Shown: positions 36,841-45,758, counted from the first letter of the stretch. The stretch is 64,000 bases of DNA from Chryseobacterium cucumeris (GCF_001593385.1 NZ_LUVZ01000012.1:558001-622000); one strand, 5' to 3'. A program made the numbers and translations. The notes: generated from the sequence alone by a model not told the origin.

Positions 36841-38070
36841 ATGAAACTCAAATATAATATCATCCCTCTCGCCCTGATCTCAATCTTACTAACAAGCTGT
36901 GGAAAAAAAGAAGCTTCGGAAGAAAAAGCTCCTGAAAAAACAGAACAGAAAGAACAGGCTCACGAAGAAGCTCCACAAACAATAGCTTCCCTTACAGAAG
37001 AGCAGATGAAGTCTGTAGGAGTGGCTTTAGGAAATGTAGAAATGAAAGAGTTGACATCTACCATAAAAGCTAATGGTTTGCTGAGTGTACCCAACAGCAA
37101 TAAAGCAACCATCACTTCTCTGTATGGAGGAATCATCAAAACCATCAATATTCAGGTGGGAAGTATCGTAAAGAAAGGACAGGTCATTGCCACCATTGCC
37201 AATCCGGAATATATCCAGCTTCAGGAAGATTATCTGACTACCAACAGTAGAATAACCTATGCAGAACAGGAATACAGAAGACAGAGAGAGCTTTTTGATA
37301 ATGATGCTGGGGCGAAGAAAAATCTTCAGAGTGCCGATGCGGAACTTAAAACCTTAAGAACAAAAAGAGCATCTCTTTTGAAACAGCTTCAGATGATGGG
37401 AATAAGCCCTGGAAAAGTAAGCAATGGAAATATGAAATCCGGTTTGGTGATTACAGCACCCATCAGTGGAACAATCAGCAGTATTACCGCACAGATCGGA
37501 AGCTATGTGGATATTTCTTCTCCTGTTGCTACAGTAATTGATAACGGTTCTATTCATCTCGATCTTCAGGTTTTTGAAAAAGATCTTCCTAAAATGAGAG
37601 TAGGACAGATTGTTCATTTTAAACTGACGAACAATCCGGAAACCGAATATGATGCAAGAATTTACAGCATAGGATCTTCTTTTGAAAACGAAAGTAAAAC
37701 CATCTCTATGCATTGTGAAGTGATCGGAAACAAATCCGGTCTGATTGATGGAATGAATATCACCGGAATTGTAAGTCTTGATAAAAGTACAACTCCTGCA
37801 GTGCCTACAGAAGCCATTGTAGAAGCAGATGGAAAATATTTTGTATTTGTTCAGACCGATAAAAAAGCGGAAGAAGAACACAAAGAAAAAGGAAAACCTC
37901 ATCCGAAAACCTTAAACTTTGAGAAAATAGAAGTGGTAAAAGGAACTTCCGATATGGGATATACCGCGATAACTCCGGTAGGAAATATTCCTGACAATGC
38001 AAAAATAGTAGTGAAAGGAGCATTTTTTGTGAATGCAAAACTGGTAAATTCCGGCGAACACGAACATTAA
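36841..38070 (+). CDS. RND efflux periplasmic adaptor lipoprotein (CzcB/CusB-like)
   Basis: This membrane-fusion protein should link the RND pump to its outer-membrane domain. Starting at the ATG at 36841 it has a lipobox LLTSC about residue 20, then a Lys/Glu-rich linker. The lipoyl/barrel-sandwich halves (GGIIKTINIQVGSIVKKGQVI and SGTISSITAQIGSYVDISSPV) flank a coiled-coil hairpin. A C-terminal beta-barrel and an unusual Lys/Glu/His stretch (KKAEEEHKEKGKPHPK) complete it. An earlier ATG at 36760, two bases after the pump stop, would add 27 residues in front of the lipobox and is less likely. It is about 409 residues. Confidence 0.88.
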   Translation: MKLKYNIIPLALISILLTSCGKKEASEEKAPEKTEQKEQAHEEAPQTIASLTEEQMKSVGVALGNVEMKELTSTIKANGLLSVPNSNKATITSLYGGIIKTINIQVGSIVKKGQVIATIANPEYIQLQEDYLTTNSRITYAEQEYRRQRELFDNDAGAKKNLQSADAELKTLRTKRASLLKQLQMMGISPGKVSNGNMKSGLVITAPISGTISSITAQIGSYVDISSPVATVIDNGSIHLDLQVFEKDLPKMRVGQIVHFKLTNNPETEYDARIYSIGSSFENESKTISMHCEVIGNKSGLIDGMNITGIVSLDKSTTPAVPTEAIVEADGKYFVFVQTDKKAEEEHKEKGKPHPKTLNFEKIEVVKGTSDMGYTAITPVGNIPDNAKIVVKGAFFVNAKLVNSGEHEH

Positions 38071-38201
38071 TGAAAGTTACCGGAACCAGTAAATTGTCGA
38101 TTTTAATCCTTACATTAGAGCTGTTTACGTAATTTTTTATTGAATGAAAACGGCTGGAAAAGTGAAAATGATCTCACCGAATTTTAATAAATAACCCGAT
38201 T

Positions 38202-39083
38202 ATGTTATTAAACAAAAAAATATCAGTCTGGTATTTCATCCGTGAAATAAAAACCCAAATTCTGTTGATCGGAATATTTTCCGTCACTATTGGTCTTTTG
38301 GACGAATTGCCATGGTTTCGCAAGATCTCACTGCCTTTAAATATTCCGGCACTCCTGGGAACAGCAGTATCATTACTGCTGGCCTTCCGTACTTCCCAAT
38401 CCTACGAAAGATGGTGGGAGGCAAGAACAGTTTGGGGTGCTGTTGTCAACGATTCCAGAACTTTTGTGAGACTGATCATTCAGTTTATGCCGGCAGGAGA
38501 AAATAAAGTAATAAAAAAGTTTGCCGAAAGACAGATCATCTGGACTTATGCACTTGGAGAATCACTGAGAAAACTTCCATTTTCTGAAAAAGTTCAGCAG
38601 TATCTGGATCAACATCAGATCAAAGCAACCAACATTCCCAACGCAATTCTGGACGAACACTCCAGACAGCTGAAAGAAATTGCAGCTTCCAAAGGACTTA
38701 CCGATTTTCAACAGATGCAACTCAATGATATCATTACAAGACTATGCGACAGTATGGGAAAATGTGAAAGACTGAAGAATACAGTCTTTCCACGCTCATA
38801 CAGTGTTTTAGTTCATATTCTGATCTATGTTTTTGCCGCCATCCTTCCGTTTGGACTCGATGATTCGCAGCTGTTGGTAGAAATTGCCATTACTTTCCTG
38901 GTTCCGGTGACATTCATTGCCATTGAAAAAACATCCATCATTATGCAGGATCCGTTTGAAAATAGTCCTGTAGATACACCCATGACTTCTCTGGCACGGA
39001 CCATAGAGATCAATATCAGACAGATGATCGGTGAGCAGAATGTTCCCCCAAAAAAAGAAAATACATCTTATTATGAAATGTAA
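38202..39083 (+). CDS. Bestrophin family ion channel
   Basis: This 293-residue membrane protein has the bestrophin pattern: ISLPLNIPALLGTAVSLLLA and then FRTSQSYERWWEARTVWG, with further membrane segments around residues 205-245 and a cytoplasmic C-terminus. Bacterial bestrophins form pentameric channels, usually for cations. Its place between the metal adaptor and the CDF gene, 16 bases before the latter, suggests a role in ion or charge balance during metal stress; this is inference. Confidence 0.85.
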   Translation: MLLNKKISVWYFIREIKTQILLIGIFSVTIGLLDELPWFRKISLPLNIPALLGTAVSLLLAFRTSQSYERWWEARTVWGAVVNDSRTFVRLIIQFMPAGENKVIKKFAERQIIWTYALGESLRKLPFSEKVQQYLDQHQIKATNIPNAILDEHSRQLKEIAASKGLTDFQQMQLNDIITRLCDSMGKCERLKNTVFPRSYSVLVHILIYVFAAILPFGLDDSQLLVEIAITFLVPVTFIAIEKTSIIMQDPFENSPVDTPMTSLARTIEINIRQMIGEQNVPPKKENTSYYEM

Positions 39084-39099
39084 TTAAACCATACACAAT

Positions 39100-39996
39100 A
39101 TGGAAAGTAAACCAACACAAACCGTTTCTGCAGGAAGCAGACATAAAAAGAACCTTCTGATTGTTCTCTGCCTTAGCGGAACCTATCTCATTGCTGAGGT
39201 AATAGGAGGAATCATTACCAACAGTCTTGCATTGTTGGCTGATGCAGCTCATATGCTGACCGACGTGGTAGGATTATTGCTGGCATATATTGCCATTAAA
39301 ATAGGAGAAAGAAAAGCAGATCCTTCCAGAACATATGGTTATTATCGGACAGAAATATTAGCAGCCTTAATCAATGCAGTGGTGTTATTGGCCATTTCGA
39401 TCTATGTTTTGTTTGAAGCCTATCAGCGTTTTCAGAATCCGCCGGAAGTACAAAGTAAATCAATGCTGATTGTAGCCGGAATCGGATTGATCGTTAATAT
39501 TGTCGGAATGATGATTCTCAGAAAAGATTCAGAAGGTAGTCTCAATATGAAAGGTGCATACTTTGAAGTACTTTCAGACATGCTTACTTCAGTAGGAGTA
39601 ATGATAGCCGGAGTAATTATGCTGACAACAGGCTGGTATTATGCCGACCCGTTAATCTCAGCTGCCATCGGATTATTAATCTTTCCAAGAACATGGAGGC
39701 TGTTGAAAGAAGCCATTAATGTTTTGCTGGAAGGAACACCTAAAGATGTGGATATTCATGCACTTCGCCAATCATTGGAGAGCACTCCCGGAGTGAAAGA
39801 TGTTCATGATCTGCATGTCTGGTCGCTAACATCCAGTGTCAATGCGATGAGCGCGCATGTTGTAAAAGAGAATGGATATTCCCAGAATCAATTATTAAAA
39901 ACATTGACAGATACTACGGTTAGTAACTTTAAAATCAGTCATACCACTTTTCAGATTGAAGAAGAAGGCTATGAAGAAACTGAAGCCCATCTGTAA
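39100..39996 (+). CDS. czcD: Cation diffusion facilitator (CzcD/ZitB-like)
   Basis: CDF antiporters move Zn, Co or Cd out of the cytoplasm in exchange for protons. The 298-residue protein has six membrane segments and the metal-site motifs NSLALLADAAHMLTD (HxxxD) and FEVLSDMLTS. The C-terminal cytoplasmic domain has GVKDVHDLHVWSLTSSVNAMSAHV. It is the second of several efflux routes in this island and is followed by the Fur-family gene after 17 bases. Confidence 0.92.
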   Translation: MESKPTQTVSAGSRHKKNLLIVLCLSGTYLIAEVIGGIITNSLALLADAAHMLTDVVGLLLAYIAIKIGERKADPSRTYGYYRTEILAALINAVVLLAISIYVLFEAYQRFQNPPEVQSKSMLIVAGIGLIVNIVGMMILRKDSEGSLNMKGAYFEVLSDMLTSVGVMIAGVIMLTTGWYYADPLISAAIGLLIFPRTWRLLKEAINVLLEGTPKDVDIHALRQSLESTPGVKDVHDLHVWSLTSSVNAMSAHVVKENGYSQNQLLKTLTDTTVSNFKISHTTFQIEEEGYEETEAHL

Positions 39997-40013
39997 CCAT
40001 TTAAAAGCTTACA

Positions 40014-40433
40014 ATGAAAAAAGATATAGAACACAAACTCATTGATAAAAATACCAAACCCACCAGTATGAGGATTTTGGTATATGATTTTTTAAGTTCT
40101 CAGGAAGCTGCTTTATCCCTTTCTGAAATAGAAAATCATTTTGATAATGCTGACAGAATCACCATCTACAGAACCTTGAAAACCTTTGAAGAAAAAGGAA
40201 TTGTTCACAGCATTCAGGAAAATACAACCACAAAATACAAACTCTGCGAAGACGATTGTGATGAAAAAACACACAAAGACTGGCATCTGCATTTTTACTG
40301 TAAAATATGCAAGCAGACTACCTGCAAAGAAGATATTTCTTTCCCTGAAAATATCCAGACCAATTTCAGGATTGACGAAATAAGACTCTTTGCCAAAGGA
40401 ATCTGCGAAAACTGTCTTGAAAGTTTGCAATAG
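40014..40433 (+). CDS. Fur-family metal-responsive repressor
   Basis: This 139-residue protein has a winged-helix DNA-binding part (ALSLSEIENHFDNADRITIYRTLKTFEEKGIVH). A dimerisation/metal part includes HLHFYCKICKQTTCKED and a C-terminal CENC, giving the usual two Cys pairs for structural zinc. It fits Fur/Zur/Nur; the metal sensed cannot be told. It lies inside a zinc/cobalt-type efflux island and is the probable reader of the TGCAATAnCATTGCA operators, one of which overlaps its own stop codon and precedes the ATPase gene. Confidence 0.9.
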   Translation: MKKDIEHKLIDKNTKPTSMRILVYDFLSSQEAALSLSEIENHFDNADRITIYRTLKTFEEKGIVHSIQENTTTKYKLCEDDCDEKTHKDWHLHFYCKICKQTTCKEDISFPENIQTNFRIDEIRLFAKGICENCLESLQ

Positions 40434-40461
40434 CATTGCATCAGTCTCATCTTTACATTTG
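40426..40461 (+). promoter_or_regulatory. Operator and -7 box of P-type ATPase gene
   Basis: TGCAAT-agc-ATTGCA (40426-40440) spans the last codons and stop of the Fur-family gene. After 13 bases follows TACATTTG (40454-40461). Dyad, flank (CTTGAAA upstream) and spacing match the site before the RND gene. Confidence 0.62.
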
Positions 40462-40478
40462 TATAAAAATATTCAGTT

Positions 40479-42461
40479 ATGGAAAAATGCTGTAGTACAA
40501 CCCCGGAAAAACCAGATACAAAAGGACACAAACATAACCATGCAGAAGGAGACGGACATGACCATGACGGACATGATCACTCTCATGACTCCGGAGATCA
40601 GACGGTCTTTCAGATGTTTCTGCCGGCCATTATATCCTTTATCATCTTATTATTGGGAATTGCCTTTGATAACTATATAAAACCTGCATGGTTTACAGGC
40701 TGGGTACGGTTAGTATGGTTCCTGGCAGCTTATATTCCTGTAGGATTTCCGGTATTGAAAGATGCTTATAAAAGTATCATTAAGGGAGATGTGTTTTCAG
40801 AATTCTTTCTGATGAGCATTGCAACCATTGGTGCTTTTGCCATCGGAGAATATCCTGAAGGAGTAGCAGTAATGCTTTTTTATGCGGTAGGAGAAGTATT
40901 TCAGTCTATGGCGGTTACCAGAGCCAAAGGAAATATAAAAGCATTATTGGATCAGCGTCCTGATGAGGTAACGGTTATGGAAAATAATCAGCCCAAGACT
41001 ATGAAGGCTAAAGAAGCTAAAATTGGAGACGTCATACAGCTGAAACCTGGTGAAAAACTGGCGCTGGATGGGGAATTGCTTTCAGATTCGGCTTCATTCA
41101 ACACGGCAGCTTTAACGGGAGAAAGTAAACCCGATACCAAAAATAAAGGAGAAATAGTCCTTGCCGGAATGATCAATATGAACAGTATTGCTCTGGTAAA
41201 AGTAAATACAGCTTATGAAGACAGTAAACTGAGCAAAATCCTGGAATTAGTTCAGAATGCCACAGCCCAAAAAGCACCGACAGAATTGTTCATCAGAAAA
41301 TTTGCGAAAGTATACACGCCCATCGTTGTATTTCTTGCCATTGGAATCTGTTTACTGCCCTATTTCTTCGTGAGCGATTATCAGTTTAGAGACTGGCTGT
41401 ACAGAGCATTGATATTCCTTGTGATTTCATGCCCTTGTGCCCTTGTTATTTCAATCCCGTTAGGATATTTCGGAGGAATTGGTGCTGCTAGCCGAAACGG
41501 AATCTTATTCAAAGGAAGTAATTTCCTGGACAGTATTGCAGAGATTCAGAATGTGGTAATGGATAAAACAGGAACCATGACGGAAGGCGTATTCAAAGTT
41601 CAGGAAGTAAGCATAAGCCCTGAATTTAACAAAGAAGAAATCCTTCAGCGGGTTAATGTTCTTGAAAGTAAAAGTACCCATCCGGTGGCAACAGCAATTC
41701 ACAATTATGTTGGAGAAATCAATCACAGCATTCCTTTGGAAAATGTAGAAGAGATAGCAGGTCACGGATTGAAAGCGACTATTAACGGAAAAGAACTTCT
41801 GGTTGGGAACTTTAAGCTGATGGATAAGTTCAACATTCGTTATGATCTTAACCACTCCAATATTGTATATACGGTAATTGCGGTGGCTTATGATAAAAAG
41901 TTTGCAGGCTATATCACTATTGCAGACAGCATCAAAGAAGATGCTAAGGAAACCGTAGACAAGCTGCATAAAATGAATGTGAAGGCAACAATGCTGAGCG
42001 GTGATAAAAGTACCGTTGTGAAATATGTAGCAGATCAACTGGGTATCGACAATGCATTCGGGGACCTGTTACCTGAAGACAAAGTAAACAAGGTTAAAGA
42101 AATCAAAGCCAGAAACCAGACGGTAGCTTTCGTAGGAGACGGAGTGAATGATGCGCCTGTAGTGGCTTTAAGCGATGTTGGAATTGCAATGGGAGGTTTG
42201 GGAAGTGATGCCACCATTGAAACTGCAGATGTAGTAATTCAGGATGATAAACCAAGTAAGATCCCAATGGCCATCAATATCGGAAAACAAACTAAAAAGA
42301 TCGTTTGGCACAATATTGTCCTTGCCTTTGCTGTAAAAGCTGTTGTTCTCATCCTGGGAGCCGGTGGATTGGCAACCATGTGGGAAGCTGTGTTTGCCGA
42401 TGTAGGAGTAGCATTGCTGGCTATTTTAAATGCGGTGAGAATCCAAAGAATGAAATTTTAA
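40479..42461 (+). CDS. P1B-type heavy-metal ATPase (Zn/Cd/Co/Pb type)
   Basis: This 660-residue cation pump begins with a CC pair (MEKCCST) and a His/Asp-rich tail (HNHAEGDGHDHDGHDHSHD), both plausible metal ligands, instead of a classical CxxC metal-binding domain. The core has the membrane CPC motif (SCPCALVIS, about residue 317), the phosphorylation site DKTGTMTEG (about 361), the STHPVA motif and GDGVNDAPVVALSDVGIAMG. CPC with HP and this C-terminus fits the ZntA/CadA group. It is controlled by the operator before it and followed by a terminator. Confidence 0.93.
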   Translation: MEKCCSTTPEKPDTKGHKHNHAEGDGHDHDGHDHSHDSGDQTVFQMFLPAIISFIILLLGIAFDNYIKPAWFTGWVRLVWFLAAYIPVGFPVLKDAYKSIIKGDVFSEFFLMSIATIGAFAIGEYPEGVAVMLFYAVGEVFQSMAVTRAKGNIKALLDQRPDEVTVMENNQPKTMKAKEAKIGDVIQLKPGEKLALDGELLSDSASFNTAALTGESKPDTKNKGEIVLAGMINMNSIALVKVNTAYEDSKLSKILELVQNATAQKAPTELFIRKFAKVYTPIVVFLAIGICLLPYFFVSDYQFRDWLYRALIFLVISCPCALVISIPLGYFGGIGAASRNGILFKGSNFLDSIAEIQNVVMDKTGTMTEGVFKVQEVSISPEFNKEEILQRVNVLESKSTHPVATAIHNYVGEINHSIPLENVEEIAGHGLKATINGKELLVGNFKLMDKFNIRYDLNHSNIVYTVIAVAYDKKFAGYITIADSIKEDAKETVDKLHKMNVKATMLSGDKSTVVKYVADQLGIDNAFGDLLPEDKVNKVKEIKARNQTVAFVGDGVNDAPVVALSDVGIAMGGLGSDATIETADVVIQDDKPSKIPMAINIGKQTKKIVWHNIVLAFAVKAVVLILGAGGLATMWEAVFADVGVALLAILNAVRIQRMKF

Positions 42462-42497
42462 CAAGCAAATAATAAACACAACTCAATTATATTCAAT

Positions 42498-42535
42498 AAA
42501 AGCTCTGCTGAATCTCAGTAGGGCTTTTGTTTTTA
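42498..42535 (+). terminator. Terminator of metal-efflux island
   Basis: A 14-base stem AAAAGCTCTGCTGA/TCAGTAGGGCTTTT (with G-U pairs) and a three-base loop is followed by a T-rich run, 37 bases after the ATPase stop. Confidence 0.8.
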
Positions 42536-42866
42536 AACTTTATCGGAGATAAAATCCTTGCGTCTTAAAACAGTAAGCATTTTAAAAAGAACTTGAGACT
42601 TGGCGATTTCCAACAAAACAAAGAATATAAAAAAGCTCTGCCAAAAACATCAGCAAAGCTTTTATCAACAAGATTAAATTGTATATAAAGAACTAAATTT
42701 TTATTTAGGTCTAAAGTCTTACTCAAAGTTCGGGATAAAATTATTCCGGTGACAGGCACAGTTTTGTGATTTTTATAGGTAACAGTAGATAAGCATAATG
42801 ACATTCATCATAAATCTGTTATAAAACAGTTTTGAAGTAGTATATTTGTAACAGAGAACAAAATCG
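42536..42866. other. Non-coding spacer with second hairpin and candidate promoter
   Basis: No convincing gene is present. A further AAAAGCT/AGCTTTT dyad (42631-42664) partly repeats the left arm of the terminator before it. A TATATTTG box at 42841-42848 lies 19 bases before the TTG start of the next gene and is a probable -7 element. Confidence 0.5.
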
Positions 42867-43229
42867 TTGAGGTTATTCATTTCCATATTCATCATTTTTA
42901 CCGTTGCATTACGTCCTGTTTTGCCATTGGTAAATTATGCCGTGAATTATGATTATATTGTGAAAAACCTTTGTGAGAAGAGAAATGTACCACAGTCAAC
43001 CTGTAAAGGAAAATGCTACGTGGAAAAAGAGCTGGCTAAAACAGAAAAACAGTCCAATAGCTCCCAAACCATAAAGATTGCTGGATTAGATGTTTTTATT
43101 TCTCACGATATCCTTTCCTTCTCCGCTCATTTGAATTCGGAATCACTTTCTGAAATTCCCGATTCAAGTTATTTTAATTCTCATTCTTCAGAATACTTTT
43201 CAAGGATTTTCCATCCTCCGTTGGTTTAA
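42867..43229 (+). CDS. Small protein with CxGKCYxxKELAK motif (copy 1)
   Basis: This 120-residue protein has an N-terminal membrane/signal segment (LFISIFIIFTVALRPVLPL), then NYAVNYDYIVKNLCEKRN and CKGKCYVEKELAK. It ends in a hydrophobic FSRIFHPPLV. It is clearly paralogous to the protein at 45249-45617, with the same order of motifs. Four Cys in the pattern C-x(10)-C-xxx-C suggest a metal or redox role in the envelope. The start is TTG at 42867. No named family comes to mind. Its neighbours (YHS, SCO, superoxide dismutase, MbnP/MbnH) point to copper or oxidative stress. Confidence 0.72.
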   Translation: MRLFISIFIIFTVALRPVLPLVNYAVNYDYIVKNLCEKRNVPQSTCKGKCYVEKELAKTEKQSNSSQTIKIAGLDVFISHDILSFSAHLNSESLSEIPDSSYFNSHSSEYFSRIFHPPLV

Positions 43230-43440
43230 ATTTTATTATAAACTATATTTTTAGTTTATAAGATGGGAGTTTCTAAAGCTTTCATTAGTAAACCATTAAA
43301 GATACATTCTATAATTCAAATGAACCATTGTAAGCAATAAGAAATACATCAGTTCTTCTTGAGAATTGTTGTGCTTTTTTCAGACTTGTATATGGTATCA
43401 TAACTTTCTTTAACATTATTAATTTCAATTTAACATTAAA

Positions 43441-43716
43441 ATGAAATCTCCTATAATTTTGACTGCCTTGCTGTCAGTATCATTACTGTCGTGTGCCAAG
43501 GAAACTCCTCAGGTAAAGCATGCAAGCCACATGGACTCCTCGGGGAAGAAAATAGAAAATGTACAGGTAGTGAACGAAGAAGATCCTGTCTGCCACATGA
43601 AAACTGCCGGATCTATAAAAGATACTGCTGTGTATAAAAATAAAACGTACGGTTTTTGCAGTGTTTCCTGCAAAGGTGAATTCAAAAAAAGTCCTGAAAG
43701 ATATGCCCAAAAATAA
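43441..43716 (+). CDS. YHS-domain lipoprotein
   Basis: The 91-residue product has a lipobox LLSCA (Cys near residue 18) and a YHS domain: DPVCHMKT with the paired YGFCSVSCKGEFKKSPERYA. YHS domains are short Cys-containing metal-binding modules often found in copper/heavy-metal proteins. The His-containing HASHMD linker precedes it. Its 3' end overlaps the SCO gene start by 14 bases, which suggests translational coupling. Confidence 0.85.
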   Translation: MKSPIILTALLSVSLLSCAKETPQVKHASHMDSSGKKIENVQVVNEEDPVCHMKTAGSIKDTAVYKNKTYGFCSVSCKGEFKKSPERYAQK

Positions 43717-44380
43717 AAAGACCGCAAATAAAAGTAAAGTGATCATACCCATTGCGGTATTTGCATTGCTTTTCCTGGGAATAGGTGTGGGAATGGGGTA
43801 TTTTAAAAAGAACCTTTATACTGTGATGAAAGTTCCGGACTTTGAACTTACAGATCAGAACAGTAAAAAAGTTACCAATAAAGATATGCTGGGAAAAGTA
43901 TATCTCGTAGAATTTTTCTTCAGCAAATGTCCTACGATATGCCCGGTGATGAATACCAATATGAAGGCCATCCAAAACCAGATTAATGATCCCAACTTCG
44001 GCATTATCTCCATCAGTATTGATCCGGAAAATGATACGCCTGAAGCTTTGAAAGAACATGCCCAAAGAATTGGTGCAAAATCTCCGAACTGGCATTTCCT
44101 GACTGGAGACCGTACCTATATTGGAAAACTTGCGGATCAGTTTAATATCTACGTAGGTGATAAAGAAGATGAAGGAGAAAGCCTGAACCACAGCGGAATG
44201 ATTGCTCTGGTAGATCAGGAGGGGAATATCCGTTGCAGATACAACAAGGAAAATATGCCTATTCTGTATTACTCAGGATTGAATTACGCAGATCCGGAAG
44301 GTAAAACACCTATGCTGACAGGAAAATATCACCCAGACAGAGAAATTCTTATTGAGGATATTAAAAAATTATTGAAATAG
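43703..44380 (+). CDS. SCO1/SenC family copper chaperone or thiol-reductase
   Basis: SCO proteins deliver copper to the CuA site of cytochrome oxidase or reduce its thiols. The product (225 residues from the ATG at 43703) has an N-terminal membrane anchor (about 13-35). The thioredoxin-fold motif is FFFSKCPTICPVMN, with the CxxxC copper site, and the distal His lies in LNHSGMIALVD. A longer frame from 43661 would lie inside the YHS gene. Coupled to the YHS gene by overlap. Confidence 0.9.
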   Translation: MPKNKKTANKSKVIIPIAVFALLFLGIGVGMGYFKKNLYTVMKVPDFELTDQNSKKVTNKDMLGKVYLVEFFFSKCPTICPVMNTNMKAIQNQINDPNFGIISISIDPENDTPEALKEHAQRIGAKSPNWHFLTGDRTYIGKLADQFNIYVGDKEDEGESLNHSGMIALVDQEGNIRCRYNKENMPILYYSGLNYADPEGKTPMLTGKYHPDREILIEDIKKLLK

Positions 44381-44569
44381 GGAAGGGGGGAAGCCGGATG
44401 TCTGAAACTGGAAGTTATTCCAGACTATGAAGCTCTAGCAGTTTTTTGAGATGGCTGTAAAAGGAAATAGAAGTTGAAAAAGTTAGGCTATAACATCAAT
44501 TACTTCCAGCATCGATCACCGACCTCCCACTTAAAAAGAAAACATTGTTCAACCATAAACAAAAAAATT

Positions 44570-45244
44570 ATGAAGATTTTGAAAATAGCTGCTATAACTG
44601 CAGTTTTCGCAGCCCAATTTACAATGGCTCAGTTTAAGCAGACGCCTCTTCCTTATGCTTATAATGCTTTGGAAGGAAATATTGATGCCCAAACGATGGA
44701 AATTCATTATTCAAAACACGGTGCAGCATATGCTGCTAACTTGAATAAAGCCATTGCAGGAACTCCACAGGAAAAAGAAACTTTGTTTCAGATTCTTTCC
44801 AATGTTTCAAAATTGCCTGCTGCTGTAAGAAATAACGCAGGAGGACACTACAACCACGAATTGTTCTGGACGGTTCTTACACCTCAGAAAAATACACAGC
44901 CTTCAGCAAAATTAGCAAAAGCTATCACTGAAACTTTCGGAAGTATGGATGCTTTTAAAGAAAAAATGTCTAAGGCAGGTGCAGACCGTTTTGGTTCAGG
45001 ATGGGCCTGGCTTTCTGTAGGGAAAGATGGGAAACTGTTTGTTTCCTCTACTCCTAATCAGGACAATCCTTTGATGGATGTTGTAGAAGAAAAAGGAACT
45101 CCAATCTTCGGCATTGATGTATGGGAGCATGCTTATTATTTAAAATATCAGAATAAAAGAGCAGATTATCTTACCGCGATCTGGAATGTTACCAACTGGA
45201 AAGAAATCAGCAGAAGATATGATGAAGCGATAAGCAAGAAATAA
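44570..45244 (+). CDS. Secreted Fe/Mn superoxide dismutase
   Basis: This enzyme converts superoxide to hydrogen peroxide and oxygen. From the ATG at 44570 (224 residues) it carries a Sec signal peptide ending in TMAQ, so it acts outside the cytoplasm, unlike most SODs. The metal ligands are seen in [22 protein letters not shown] and [11 protein letters not shown] (His, His, Asp, His). An in-frame start at 44474 would put 32 polar residues before the signal and is rejected. The 190-base spacer before it has a small hairpin CTGGAA/TTCCAG (44408-44423). Confidence 0.92.
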   Translation: MKILKIAAITAVFAAQFTMAQFKQTPLPYAYNALEGNIDAQTMEIHYSKHGAAYAANLNKAIAGTPQEKETLFQILSNVSKLPAAVRNNAGGHYNHELFWTVLTPQKNTQPSAKLAKAITETFGSMDAFKEKMSKAGADRFGSGWAWLSVGKDGKLFVSSTPNQDNPLMDVVEEKGTPIFGIDVWEHAYYLKYQNKRADYLTAIWNVTNWKEISRRYDEAISKK

Positions 45245-45248
45245 TCTG

Positions 45249-45617
45249 ATGAAAATATTGTACAGCATACTTTTTACCTTCTATATGGTGCTAAGACCTT
45301 TAGTGCCCGTGGTAGAGTATGCTGTAAATTATGATTATATCGTTAAAGTTCTCTGTATCAATAAAACCAGGCCGGAGGTTCACTGTAACGGAAAATGTTA
45401 CCTGAGTAAAGAGCTCGCCAAAGCCAATGATTCAGAATCTTCACCTTTTCAAAAAATAAAAAACTCAGGACAGAAAATTCTTGATACCTATATTCTTCCT
45501 GAAACTACAACGGTCAACACTACGGAAAGACGTCAGTTTTTCAGTTTCAATTTCACTTACGAAACAGCTTATTCTTTTCTGTTTCTTACCCATATTTTCA
45601 AACCACCGGTTTTTTAA
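45249..45617 (+). CDS. Small protein with CxGKCYxxKELAK motif (copy 2)
   Basis: This 122-residue protein starts 4 bases after the superoxide dismutase stop. Its layout matches copy 1 at 42867-43229: N-terminal hydrophobic segment, NYDYIVKVLCINKT, CNGKCYLSKELAKAN, and the aromatic C-terminus FLTHIFKPPVF. The shared pattern is LRPxxPxxxYAVNYDYIVKxLC then CxGKCYxxKELAK. It is likely anchored in the envelope. Function unknown. Confidence 0.75.
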   Translation: MKILYSILFTFYMVLRPLVPVVEYAVNYDYIVKVLCINKTRPEVHCNGKCYLSKELAKANDSESSPFQKIKNSGQKILDTYILPETTTVNTTERRQFFSFNFTYETAYSFLFLTHIFKPPVF

Positions 45618-45640
45618 GTTAAACTATCACTATTCAACCA

Positions 45641-45758
45641 AAAAAGTCACAAAAGCTTACTCAATTAAAAATCAAAGATTTTTAAAAAGTTTAAGTGCTC
45701 TTCTGAACATAATACGTATCACTTAATAAACTTAAGTGTAAGAACTTTTGTGCTTTTT
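45641..45758. repeat. Long imperfect inverted repeat in non-coding spacer
   Basis: Outer arms AAAAAAGTCACAAAAGCTTA (45641-45660) and its near-complement at 45739-45758 enclose AAAATC/GATTTT (45667-45681) and CACTTAA/TTAAGTG (45720-45738). The whole can fold as one long branched hairpin. It may be a dispersed intergenic repeat or a terminator/attenuator for the preceding gene. No coding gene is seen here. Confidence 0.5.

Noticed and set aside
42565..42804. Minus-strand frame of 79 codons after the ATPase terminator
   Set aside because: It runs through hairpins and a promoter box, has no recognisable motif and lies in AT-rich spacer.
43661..43702. Upstream start for the SCO gene
   Set aside because: It would lie inside the YHS gene and place 14 polar residues before the normal N-terminus; the ATG at 43703 is better.
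44474..44569. Upstream start for superoxide dismutase
   Set aside because: It would hide the clear signal peptide behind 32 residues without conserved features.
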